The notes under the pieces are model-generated. The model made no database searches. It saw nothing but the letters and a program-made list of their open reading frames with translations, and had not been told where the DNA came from. A DNA stretch of 64,000 nucleotides from Phaseolus vulgaris (lineage: Eukaryota > Streptophyta > Magnoliopsida > Fabales > Fabaceae). Each line of letters starts with the position of its first letter. Within the stretch, counting starts at the first letter, position 1. The stretch is taken from the NCBI RefSeq assembly GCF_000499845.2, contig NC_023758.2, forward strand, positions 24,525,520-24,589,519. The letters run 5' to 3'. The translations under genes and the position numbers were made by a program. Of the stretch, positions 11,067 to 22,199 are shown piece after piece.

Positions 11067-11519
11067 TGTACCAGTCGACCCCGGATGACCGGAGGTAGGT
11101 ATTAAATAACACTATACGATAAGTACGTGGCAGAGAAACGGTTGTAACCAACGTTGAGTGGGTCAAAGACACTTCATGAAACACTCTCTTAATATCAGGA
11201 GACCACTACACATGACCTATAGACCACTACGCATGCCTTGAGGAATCGGTTACTTGGCCCACACCAACCAAAGCCCAAGTCAACCTACAAGAGGGACTTT
11301 TGAAATGGGGAAAGGTACGTTTTCATAATATCATAGAGACTAAACTAAACACTAGCACTGACTTGAGCGTCGGAGTGCAATCGCAGGTACCCCTGCCGAC
11401 CGGACAAACGTGCGTAGGAAGGAAGAAGGACTTGGAGAATTAGGTAGCTGTTGGCACGAAGACAAGTGTGTATCGACGTGGATCAACATTACTCTGGCCC
11501 TGACATCCACACAGGTACA
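11067..11519 (+). repeat. 3' LTR of the complete Tat element
   Basis: 453 bp, TGTACC...GGTACA. It is longer than the 5' LTR mainly through a short insertion around 11341-11352. Confidence 0.92.
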
Positions 11520-12437
11520 CAAAGTAATGTAATTTTTTTTAAAAAGTTGAAACCCATAGTGAAAAAAAATGAAGCCCAAGTTAATATTAAAACCTAAATT
11601 TGAAGCAGCAGTGCAAGAGAAGAGACAGTGAGAAGAGAAGCCGCAGAGGAAGAAGAAGAAGCATGGGGCGCGATGGTAATGGCAATGTATGAAACTATGT
11701 AAGGTGAAAAAAAGTAAGAGCACAATAGTATTACATTACATCTTACGTGGTTTTCCTCTCTAGCTACTCTCCTTTCTCTTCATATTTGGAGCATCCGAAA
11801 ACCACCCATGTTTCCACTCAATCTCACCCTCTCACAGAACTAAACGGGGTGACAGTCTCAAATCCGTCTGCGCTACAGAGCCACCCCTAAAACACATGCT
11901 TAATTTCATATTGCTATTGATAAACTGTGAACGTTATAGGATAAAAATAGAAGTATTTCTTACCCTGTAAACTTGTGTATCGCACATGTAAGAAAAGTAG
12001 AACTATAAATATTTGATTAAACTTTATAACATTGGTGAAACTACCGGACCTGTAAAATTGTTTTGCAAGGAATTTGCTATAAATAATAAATAGCTCTAGT
12101 AACAAGTTTTAATAATAACAAATAAACATTCTTTTATCACCATAACGTGAGAAAAAAAATCATTCAACTTGATTGATGACTAATTTTAGACATCTCTCAA
12201 ATAAGAGAATACATAAAAATAATGTTTAAAAAGGAATGTGAAATAGACATTAGTTATCACATTCTATAATTAAATTCCTATCATATCGTTTTGTTTTGTG
12301 TGTTGAGTAATTATCATTATTGAAGACCAAAAATTTGGCAACTTGGAGTTGAAAGGGTGCCAAATAAATGTTGATAAAATTAGTGAGCCAAAAATACAAG
12401 AGGCTGGCTTGATTTGGAAGATGAGCGAATAAATGAA
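11520..12437. other. 3' flank of the IDH gene; no gene seen
   Basis: Begins with the right target-site duplication CAAAG (11520-11524). Bases 11600-11900 are richer in G/C (GAAGAAGAAGAAG, a CTCTCTAGCTACTCTCC stretch) and could be an old gene fragment, but no protein is recognisable. The remainder, AT-rich, probably includes the IDH 3' UTR and terminator. Confidence 0.4.
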
Positions 12438-15400
12438 TCAATCTAAAGCATCTATCACTGCATCAACAACCTCTTGTGTGGTGCTTGTGCCACCAAGGTC
12501 CTTCGTCCGATATTTACCCTCCAAAATCACTTTTTTAACGGCAGTTTCCAATCGGTCAGCAAATGCAGGAAACTGAAGATGTCTAAGCATCATGGCCGAC
12601 GAAAGAAGGAGTGCCACTGGGTTGGCTTTCTGTTGTTCTACTACTTTATCATTACCAACATTTCCTGCTGAAGCACCTTGTTCGAACACTGCGTGATCAG
12701 CCCCGACATTACCTGCAAAAGCCATGCCATTCATTTAAGATATTCCATCTTAATCCAAGTAGGAGAGTATTATTCAGCCTAATTACAAGACTTACTTGGA
12801 AGACGAGGTTTGTCCCTACTTATATACTATGAAATGATTTTATCTTTAATCAATATAAGATCTCCAATAGTTAGTAGCAATGAAAGTAACTGTAGCGAGT
12901 CAGCAGATGGAGACTGTCATTTATGAGAGAAGTGTGTTGGAAATCTCACATTAGTTAAAAATAAGGTCAGTTAATACTATACAATTGAGTGCAAACTTCA
13001 ACTTACAAATCTGTTTTATAAGGTTAAATTAGACTTAGAATTTAACTCTTAAAACTTTCATTTGGTAACTATATTATCCTAAAACTTAATTCTCCTTCCT
13101 ACCAGCCGCACTAGCCCTATCTATCACATCCCTGATCATCTCCATTCACTGACTCTGCTACTGTTAGTTGTCACTACCATTTGACAACTCCATTACCCTA
13201 ATCACAATGGAAGTAGTTGCTTCTATTGCTGCAACCGAATGTTGTGGTAAGCAAATAAACTTCCTGTTTGAATTTTATGACCTCTAATTTTTTCTTTCTA
13301 GTGAATACACAATTTATAATTCAATGGACACATTTTACTTGCAGAGCTTTCATCACATGTTTTTTCCACAATAATCTTCTGACAGTTCGTGAACTCTGAA
13401 CCTAGACTCAACAATTCTGAACATTAGTCATAGACACATCTCAAAACAACAATGACAAGGACTTATTTAATAAGAAAAATAGCAACATAATCAAATTAGA
13501 ATTCTAGAGGTCCAACATAGAATATACTAGTAACTAAATCATACCTCCCGGCATGACTCCGGTGCCTCCAGCAATACCTGCCGCCGTATTTGCAACAAGA
13601 TTCCCATAAAGATTGGGGGTTACCTAACATGTGGAAACAGTACTCGGGAACTTCAAAATCCTTCTTCAGTATTATGCATGCATCTTAATGCTTACCCACA
13701 GGAAAAATCAAATTATTAAATATTCATACTAATCCTCTCATAAAATTAGATTAAATGAGGAAACAATCAACGTTAACAATTTAGGATGTTATCATCACTA
13801 TTCCCAAGACAATATGCCAAAATAATGTTCCTTTCCCTTTTTCCAATGTTTCTTATGTGCCTTAAGATACCCTTTGATCTAGGCAACAGGGAAAAGGCCA
13901 AGTAAAATGAAAAAAAAAATACAATTCGTCAGTAATATCTCAGCTTTGTTTATAAATTATTTTGCAGTCTTTCCAGTTGCTGCTCATTTATCAACTAGTT
14001 TCTATTGAACAACAAAACAGAGAAGGCAAATCCATAGCAATAAACCTCAAAATAGAAAGGAAATATAAACACAAAATTAGGAAAGATAATTATACACCTC
14101 GTGGATATTATTCGAACTCATTCCAATTTTGACTATAAATCTTTGCATTGACCAGGTAGGGATATAGATAATACCCGATTTTTTAAATTGGATGTAGGGA
14201 TGTATGTAAATAACTGCTTTATTCCCTTTCTATTCTCATACTCGTCCTTGTTTTAAATTACTGAAATATTCATAATTTATTAGGCAACCTAAAAAACATA
14301 TCTATCTTTGATCATTATTTTCGTTTCAATTGGAAAATCATTCTTTCTTTCTTTCGCTACACAATTTTTTATTCTCTCTTTCAATTGTTTGACTTGTTCT
14401 CAGATCCCCAATATATTTTCTTTCTTAACACAACCTTGATTAAGGTTGTTTCTCTTTATACAATTTTGTTCAGATGGTGTGTTGCAGTTCAGGAAAAACA
14501 AACTTCAATTTCATTGAATCCAATAGTTTATAGGATACACATTATTTCTACTATTTCTTAATATTTTATGTATTGGTTACTTTTTTTCACCTAAGAATAT
14601 TTAACTCTCAATGGTAAGTACTCAACTTTAGTACTCGTGTTTTGATATTTACGCAATTAATATTTCTATATTGATATATGATACGGAATAAAAACAATGT
14701 GTACTTTTAAGAATGAATCCTTAATAATATCATGTTGACTCATATGTTGCCATGTTCATTTTTTTTAAACAAATTATCTATTTAATATTTAGAACATTAA
14801 GGACAGGTACCACTAAGGTAGGACATAAATTTCATACCTAATCACACACCCCAGTTGTCATCCCTAATCACAATAAAAGTACCTTAGCCCATACTAAAGT
14901 TTAAAAAAAAATATTGAAAGCAAACGGGTTGATCCTCATAATTACACCGTGAATTAATCAAAAGCTGATAAATAATTGAAAATCAAGATTAAATAGTAAA
15001 TTTACATACCATGACATCAAACTGTTCAGGCTTTGAAACAAGCTGCATGCAGCAGTTGTCTACAATAATTTCACTGTACTTGATACTAGGATACCTTGTG
15101 GCAACCTCTCGACAAGATTCCAAGAATAAACCATCTGCAAGTTTCATAATGTTTGCTTTGTGCACAGCAGTCACCTTCTTTCTATTATTTAGGTAAGCAT
15201 ACTCGAAAGCATATTTAGCAATGCGCTCTGAACAGAACTTTGTTATTACCTAACAAAATATTAGTATTAGGCACAAACATAAAACTCTCAGCTCACGATG
15301 GCAAGGAGGTAACTTAATGAGATATACATTGAAATATTACATGAAAAAAATCTAGAGAGAACGTAAGAGAAAATGACTTGTCTATTACAAGAATAATCCC

Positions 15401-16872
15401 ATAGAAATCAAGAAATATCTGGATCACATTCACAAATTAACAAAAATCTTTAGGCTAAGAACTTGAAGAAAATGTTAACAGCGGGGCAGCACGCACACAA
15501 CTCATACAAAGGACTAAAACAAAACAAATACATAAAATTAGTATCATTCTCCATTAACTCAATTACAACCCTAATTATCTCCTCTTTGTTAGCATTTTAC
15601 GAGGCATTCTACAGATGACTAACAATTGTCGTTGATATTAATCCGTGATATATACAACTGACTGCCCTTTGATACAGAACATGTTTATTATCTACGGTGC
15701 TCAGCTAAGGTGACCTATCTCTTAAAACAAATAAGTTAATTATACTATTTTAATCAAGCAGCATTCTCTTCACTGTTTCTGAGGTGATCAGAGCTAAACA
15801 ACTTGGCACCTGAAATCTTTTCAAACAACCCCAAGACTTCCTAATTAATTTCTTGGTACAAAAATTCTCAAAGCCCAGGTCTAGTTCAAGTCAAAACAAG
15901 TCACAGTTCAAGTCAAAACAAGTCACAGATCAGGTCAAAAAAATTCCTCACGTCCCACGCATATGTTGAGTACTCTAACATCCATAAACCACAACCAAAG
16001 CATCAATAATCTTTAAAACAAACTGCAAGCACCTTGAGCAATTCTTTCAAATTCATTCTACCTTCTCTACATCTATTTATATAATTACAATAGCAAGCAA
16101 TGCACTAAGGTTTTCATTTAACAATACTCACGAATCACAAATCACTGACAGCTCGGTTAAGCCATTCATGAATTGAAACTACGCAAATTCTCACGATTCA
16201 ACGCGGCAAACCACAGACAGCAGCTCATAATTTAATTAATCGATAGGCAAAAGCTCACTTCCATTTTTTCCATTCTCTCAAAATTCAATGCATTGAGATA
16301 AAAGCTAGAGCCTAATGTTTTGTTAGAGCACAGAGAAAACACACGAAACGAAGGTGATCAAACGCGAGTACCTTAAGGCTTTCGACGACGCCAGGAACGA
16401 CCTCGTGTTCGAGGCCGGAGTACTCGCCTTCGGTGTTCTCCCTGATGACGACGATGTCAACGTTATCGTGGCGCGTAGGAAGGCCAGGGAGGTTGAAGCA
16501 GTTAACGAGCGAGGCGTAGAGATCAAGCTCCTTCCTCAGCTGCACGTTCAGCGAGCTCACACCGCCGCCCATAGGCGTCGCCAGCCCTCCCTTCAAACAT
16601 ACCTTGTTCTTCCTCACCGATTCCAGCACCTCCGCCGGCACCGCCTTCATGTCGCCGTACACCTCATACTTCTCGAAGTACAGCGGCGCGTGCATCGCCT
16701 CCATAACCTGCTCCACCGCGCCGGTCACTAGGGGACCGATTCCGTCGCCCGGGATCATCGTCACCGCCCGCGGGGTGCCGTCGCCGGGTCGAGGCATGTA
16801 TGTGACGGATCGGACCGGATTCAGGCGGGCCAGGAGATGCTTGAGGAGAGGCGCGGATCGTGTCGTCGCCAT
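12438..16872 (-). CDS. IDH1: NAD-dependent isocitrate dehydrogenase, regulatory subunit, mitochondrial
   Basis: Four exons on the minus strand: 16872-16372, 15249-15010, 13623-13545 and 12712-12438, all with GT/AG borders. They give 364 residues, close to the roughly 367 of the Arabidopsis regulatory subunit. The enzyme oxidises isocitrate to 2-oxoglutarate with NAD+ in the TCA cycle; regulatory and catalytic subunits form a hetero-oligomer in the mitochondrial matrix. Residues 1-25 are rich in Arg, Leu and Ser without acidic residues, as in a transit peptide, and end at the [12 protein letters not shown] block. [53 protein letters not shown] and the C-terminal [10 protein letters not shown] are family signatures. 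The [11 protein letters not shown] start separates the regulatory from the catalytic type. Assignment to IDH1 rather than another regulatory paralogue is by resemblance only. Intron 1 is 1.1 kb, intron 2 is 1.4 kb and intron 3 is 0.8 kb. The frame is intact. Confidence 0.95.
12932..13046 (+). mobile_element. TRIM-like LTR relic in IDH intron 3
   Basis: TGTTGGAAATCTCACATTAG followed by a GTGCAAACTTCAACTTACAAA block and a TTTTATAAGGTTAAATTAGAC block matches the layout of short LTRs that recur in legume introns, as I remember them. It is degenerate, and no second LTR or clear target duplication was found. Confidence 0.4.
15884..15928. repeat. 22-bp tandem duplication in IDH intron 1
   Basis: GTTCAAGTCAAAACAAGTCACA occurs twice in a row, followed by a third partial unit ending in CAGGTCAAAA. 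It has no coding role. Confidence 0.7.
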
Positions 16873-16886
16873 CGACGGTGGCGTGC

Positions 16887-16894
16887 TAGGGTTT
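16887..16894 (-). promoter_or_regulatory. Telo-box just upstream of the IDH start
   Basis: Minus-strand AAACCCTA lies 15 bases upstream of the ATG at 16872, probably in the 5' UTR. Telo-boxes are frequent near starts of housekeeping genes in plants. A single 8-mer is weak evidence. Confidence 0.35.
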
Positions 16895-16923
16895 TGGAGT
16901 ATTGGGTGTGGTTTTGGAAGCAG

Positions 16924-16931
16924 TGACGTGA
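16924..16931. promoter_or_regulatory. TGACGTGA bZIP-type site upstream of IDH
   Basis: TGACGTGA contains the TGACG/ACGT core bound by plant bZIP factors. It lies about 52 bases upstream of the IDH ATG. No test is possible from sequence alone. Confidence 0.3.
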
Positions 16932-16939
16932 CTATGTGA

Positions 16940-19547
16940 TTCGAAAAGCCATGGAAAGGTAAAAAAGCACTGCACCAAAACGAAAGAATAAAGGAGGGAA
17001 ATTATAGTCCGCTATTTTTTTTTTAGGTTTAATTTATTTGTTTCATTTATTTGATGGAAATAGATTAAAATAATATATGTATAACTAAGATTTATGATTT
17101 TAAATCTATACTTTTATTTCTTTTATAACTATTTTTATATACACAGTAAAATAAATTTAAAAATATCATGTAATGTAGTTTTATTTCTTTTATTTAATTA
17201 CAAATAAAAAATATATGAAATAAAATTAAGTTGATAACTCAATAAAAACAATTATATAACACAATAACATAATTATATTAAAATAATTACATCATTAAAA
17301 TTGCTAATCATTAATTTTGATTTGTTGTTATTAATATAAAACTTTAAAAAATATAATGAATTTTGAATAAAAAAAAGTGTTTTTTTTAATGAATTTTGGT
17401 AACTGTTTTTTTTTTTAACTAAGATACTATCCTTTTTGTATTTTTTTTCATATCTTCCTCTCTGAAAAGTTATAGTATTTATCTTTTTCATATTATTTAC
17501 TGATGTTCTGTTTGGATTGAAAAGTGGATTTGGGAAGATGTGTGAGGATATGTGAGGTAAATTATTTTAAAGATGTAAAATATAAAATGTAAATTTATAA
17601 ATTTATTTTTATTATTAAAAAATATTTGAATGATGAATTATGATATATTTTTTTATATGTTTTAATTAATTAAATTTTTGTAATATATAATATCTATAAT
17701 TACTTGTATTTTTTAATAAAAATTATTTTTATGTTAATTTGAAATAAATTTATTAATATAATAAAAATTATAAAAATAATATTTATTATATATATATTTG
17801 TTATTTTATATAACTATATATATGTTGTTAATATTATAATTTTATTTTATTATTTTCATTATTTATAATTATATGTTATTATTAATAGTATAAATTAATA
17901 TTTTTGAAATTGTTCAATAAATTTATGAAACATTTAATTTTGTATTTTGTATATTGTATATCTATATCGATATATAAAGTGATTCTCCTCTTTAACTTTC
18001 TTATTTTTTTCTATTTTATCATTATATAAATATTTGTTTATGTTTATGTATATAAAAATATCGATATATGTTTATGTTGTTCTTGACTTTTTTTGGTAGG
18101 TTTGTATAAGGGTTGGGACACCCCTAAAGTGTCCCTTCTATTTTATTTGTTAATTCTTTGCTGAAAAAAAAATTATATAAATATTTGATTTTATTTCATT
18201 ATTATAAACATTGTGTCATTTCTCCAAAATTTTAAAATTTAAAATTTTCAAATTTTTTCAAAACTTTTAAATTTTCAAAACTTTAACATTTTCAAAAAAA
18301 TTTAAAGATATTAGGTAAAAAAATTGGAAACAAATTTTTTATTTGAAACATTTTATGAAAAATGTATGTAAAAATAATTTTCAAATTGATTTAAGAAGCA
18401 GTCTTTAATCCCTATTGGATCTAAATATAAACTCACGTTTCGACTTTCTTTTCTGTACCCTACTTCCCATTTTCTTTTCTCTTTCCACCATTTTTCATGT
18501 AAAAGCATACTTTCATTCTCACTTCTCTTTCTCTTCCTATGTTTTGATTAATCTTTGTGGAACCTTAATTTGACCTTTTTCTTAAGAAATTATAATTGAA
18601 GTTTGTGACGAGATGGAGGGAAGAACTTAACAAAAGGAGTTTCGGGCACCATCACAACAACGGTAATTCTCTTTACGTGCATTTCAATTTGTGAAACACT
18701 AATTTGACATTTTTCTTAAGTTGTGATTGAAACATGTGACTAGAGGTATAAGAAGGACTCAACAAGAGGAGTCACAGGGTAAGGGATGAAAGTTCTTTAT
18801 CATAAGACGTTCTTTCGATACAATTTTATCGATTTAAATAAAATCATACAAAACAGTGACTAAAATATGTTCTCATTTCCTCATGTTTTACGGTTACTTT
18901 TAATTTGATTTACTTATTCACAATCTTCGATCAGTGAGAGAAACTCAGTTAGAAAAACATAGAAAGAGGAAGACATTGAACCCCAAGGCACTATTTCCTA
19001 TGTGTTCCTATCATTGTCGTGCTTACCCCCAAGCGCAAGGTTTCAATGCGAAGGAACATTGTTAAGAGCGGTGTGTAATCTGGATTCGGATTCGGTGCGT
19101 GTTGCATCATAAAAAAAAAGTTGTATGCGCTTCTACATTCACGGAAGAGTGTAGGTAAAGATTGGTATTTTTCTTATTTTATCCTTATATCAATATTTGA
19201 TTTTATTTCATTATTATGGGCATTGCGTTATTTTCTATTTTTTCAAAAAACTTAAATTTTTTAAATTTTCAAATTTTCAAATCCTAAAGCCTTTTTGAAA
19301 CACTTCAAATTTCAAAAAAAAAATTCAAAATTTAAATTTAAAATTTAAAAAATTGTTAGACCAATTTTATTATGTACTTCAAGGTTATTCTGGAATTGAA
19401 AGAAAATTGGAGAGATGGCAGATGGAGAAATAGGAGAGTTTAGAGACTTAGTGTGTTTATTTTAGGGATTTACAAATAAACCTTATCATTGCAATTTGAT
19501 ATTAACATAATACTATATATTTCACAGATTTTGTATATATATATATA
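16940..19547. other. AT-rich intergenic DNA with a diverged local duplication
   Basis: No gene is supported. A TTTGACCTTTTTCTTAAG block at 18569 recurs as TTTGACATTTTTCTTAAG at 18703. About 100 bases around each are related, including GAGGGAAGAACTTAACAAAAGG versus GAAGGACTCAACAAGAGG, so the spacing is 134 bp. An AATATTTGATTTTATTTCATTATTAT block also occurs near 18180 and 19192. A (TA)n microsatellite occupies 19535-19556. Confidence 0.5.
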
Positions 19548-20868
19548 TATATATATAAAAGTATAATTTGTCAAAAAATAATAAAATTCAAAATTTAATA
19601 CACTTCAAGTAAAAAAATGGGATGTGTATATCTTTTTATATGCTAGCGAGATTGTTGGACTTATCGTGCCACTTGTCATCGGGCCGCTATCGGATCACCC
19701 AAAAATATTGTCACACGCACGAGCATGTCAAATCTAAAAATATTCTTTACAATGATGGTTAGTTTGTTCCTTCTAGGAGTCAAGATTCTATTGAAGCCAA
19801 GAATTCTGGAAATAATTTGTATGTTAGGGGTTTGCCAAATTAAGTAAGGGAGGGGGATCATCGGCGGCTTTTCAATACACGGGGAACCTTGTTTAAGAAA
19901 TTTGGCCAATCCTCCCTTGACATCCTCGCTTCCACCTCGCGTCGCTCCCGCTCACCCTGTCTAGTCTCCGATTCCTCACCGTCAGCGCCAAGATCCCATC
20001 TTCGTCCGACCACCTAACATCGATCAAGAACATCAAGTTCACCCAAACCCTAGTCTACGATGATGGCTTTCTTCTAGATTACGGCATTGACAACTTTTTC
20101 GATTGTGGCTTTCTGCTTATGAATGAAAGACTTATTTCTTTCGACCAGATCGCCATTGCCTTCTATTCCTTCCACCAAGCGATTCAAACCCTAAAAAATG
20201 GAGTATCCACCGACTTTTAGGGTTTGAATAGCTTGGTGGTAGGAATTAAAGGTACTGGCCATGTGGTCCAAAGAAATAAGTCTTTGATTCATAAACGGAA
20301 AGCCACGGTCGAAGAACCTGTCAACGCTGTAAATTAAAAGAAATTTGTCGTCGTAGACTGGGGTTTGGGTGAGCTTGATGTTCTTGATCTACATTAGGTG
20401 GTCAGAGGAAGATGGGATCTTGGCGCCGACGGTGAGGAGTCAGAGACTAGACAGGGTGAGCGGGAGCGTCACGATGTGGAAGCGGAGGAGGTTAAGGGAG
20501 GGTTGGCCAGATTTCTTGAACAAGATTCCTCGTGTACTGAAAAGTCTCCGAAGATCCCCTTCCCTTACCCAATTGGGCAAGCCCCTAACATACAAATTAT
20601 TTCAAGAATTTTGGCTTCAATAAAATCTTGATTCCTATAAGGAACAAACTAACCATCATAGTAAAGAACATTTTTTAATTTGATATGCTCGTGCGTGGAA
20701 CAATATTTTTTGTTGATGCGATAGCGGCCCAATGACAAGAAGCACGATAAATCCAATAAATTCTCACTAGGATATAAAAAATACACATCCCATTTTTTTT
20801 ACTCGAAGTGTATAAAATTTTGAATTTTATTATTTTTTTTATAAATTACACTTATTTATATATATATT
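19548..20868. mobile_element. 1.3-kb foldback (long inverted-repeat) element
   Basis: The left arm 19548-20196 and right arm 20215-20868 are reverse complements over about 650 bases, with small indels. They are joined by an 18-base loop between CCCTAAAA and TTTTAGGG. Matching pairs include GGGATGTGTAT/ATACACATCCC, GGGCCGCTATCG/CGATAGCGGCCC, CACGCACGAGCAT/ATGCTCGTGCGTG and AGATCCCATCTTCGTC/GAGGAAGATGGGATCT. The outer 350 bases of each arm are AT-rich. The inner part is GC-richer and gene-like, with small ORFs that I do not recognise, and ends in TTCAAACCCTAAA. It lies in (TA)n DNA. It could be a foldback transposon, a long-TIR MULE carrying a gene fragment, or an inverted duplication of one. 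A transcript would form a near-perfect hairpin. Confidence 0.8.
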
Positions 20869-22199
20869 CAATCGCACTATCTATATTAATAAGTTATATA
20901 CCAAATTTAAAAAAGATATTTATTCACGTTAAATAACGTAAATATTTTTTGAAAATTGAAATGAACATTGAGTAAGTAAAGTTAAGTTTATTTTTCATCT
21001 TATACTCTTTTTTTTAACTTGTTTTTAATTTTTGAACAGCATAGAATGTCTGTTTATCTTTCTCAGTAAATCTATTAATTATAATCAGTAATAAATTATA
21101 TATACATGTATAACATATTATAATTTCAATCACTTTTATTAAAAAAACTTATCTTCTATACTTTACCTTTCTTATTTAAAAATATATTTCAAATTTTGTC
21201 AATATTCCAATTTTTTTATTTGATTGAAATTAAAACGTATATTTTTATTATTATTTATATTTAGTTATAATTTGCACCATATATTAACACGTACGATTAA
21301 ATATTGTTAATTTTTTTTAATAACCGATTAAACATTGTGTATGAAATTATCTAATTCTCTTCCATCAGTATAACCCGTTCATATTTCTTAAATCTTATTT
21401 TAAAATAATTATATGTAAAATATATTAAATAATACGCATTTTACCTATTAAAAATGATACGATATTTAACTGTTAAATATTAATATAATTTCTTGAAAAA
21501 AAAATATAATTAAAACCATACAGAACCTTCCTTTCAAGTAAAAAAAAAATCATTTTAATATTTCTTACTTTCAAATATTAAATTTGACTTAGAATAAGAC
21601 TCTCTTATCAGAACTTTAGTTTTGTATTTTTGAAAGAAAAATTAAAAAGTATTTATATCTATTGTTTCTTAGATTTTAATTACAGATGTTGAAAATAAAA
21701 ATGCATAAAATATAAAATTATTTAGTAATACAAGTTTTTTTTAAAATATAAATGTGTAAAAAATTAACATAGTTTTTAAAAGTACTACGTTAAAAAAATG
21801 ACCAGAATATTTTTCTTCCTATTTTTTTCTATTTTATGTATAGAAGTTAAAAGAGTAAAACTTAAAGAAATATTTAAAAAATAATTGCATCAAGAATATA
21901 AAATTTATTATATTTTATTATCATTGTTTTATTTGAAAACTAAAAATATAATTAATTTATTTTTATTAATTAAATACAATATTTTATTATCAAACGAGTT
22001 CAAAAGTAGGAAAGTAAGAGAAACAATTAATGTACATAACAATATAGGCTTTAACACCTGGTTTAAAACCTCGAAAATACATTTTCTAATTTTATAATTA
22101 AACTTGTCTCTATTGTTTGTTATGGGATAAATCAGGAACACGTTTATAAAGTAATTAATGCGAAATTTTGAATTTGATAATAGGAAAGGGTCATCTATT
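20869..22199. other. AT-rich intergenic DNA
   Basis: No gene, RNA or element ends are recognisable. The short ORFs here on both strands overlap each other and have low-complexity compositions (Asn, Lys, Ile, Leu). Confidence 0.5.

Larger units (their letters stand above)
2154..11519 (+). mobile_element. Complete, decayed Tat-lineage Ty3/gypsy LTR retrotransposon
   Basis: The element is bounded by TGTACC...GGTACA LTRs at 2154-2595 and 11067-11519. It is flanked by a perfect 5-bp duplication CAAAG at 2149-2153 and 11520-11524. Between the LTRs come a primer-binding site, gag, protease, reverse transcriptase, two RNase H-like regions and integrase, then a tandem array, an antisense ORF and a polypurine tract. 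The second RNase H-like region after the normal one, and an extra ORF between integrase and the 3' LTR, are hallmarks of the plant Tat lineage. The two LTRs differ at roughly 35-40 positions by eye plus small indels, and gag-pol has several stops and frame changes. It is therefore an old copy that can move only with help, if at all. Confidence 0.93.

Noticed and set aside
16354..16939. Plus-strand ORFs of 111 and 125 codons opposite IDH exon 1
   Set aside because: Shadows of a GC-rich exon; no family match, and IDH on the minus strand explains the composition.
19635..20631. Protein-coding gene inside the foldback element
   Set aside because: ORFs occur in both arms as mirror images, are short, and no family signature can be read. 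A captured fragment is possible, an intact gene is not supported.
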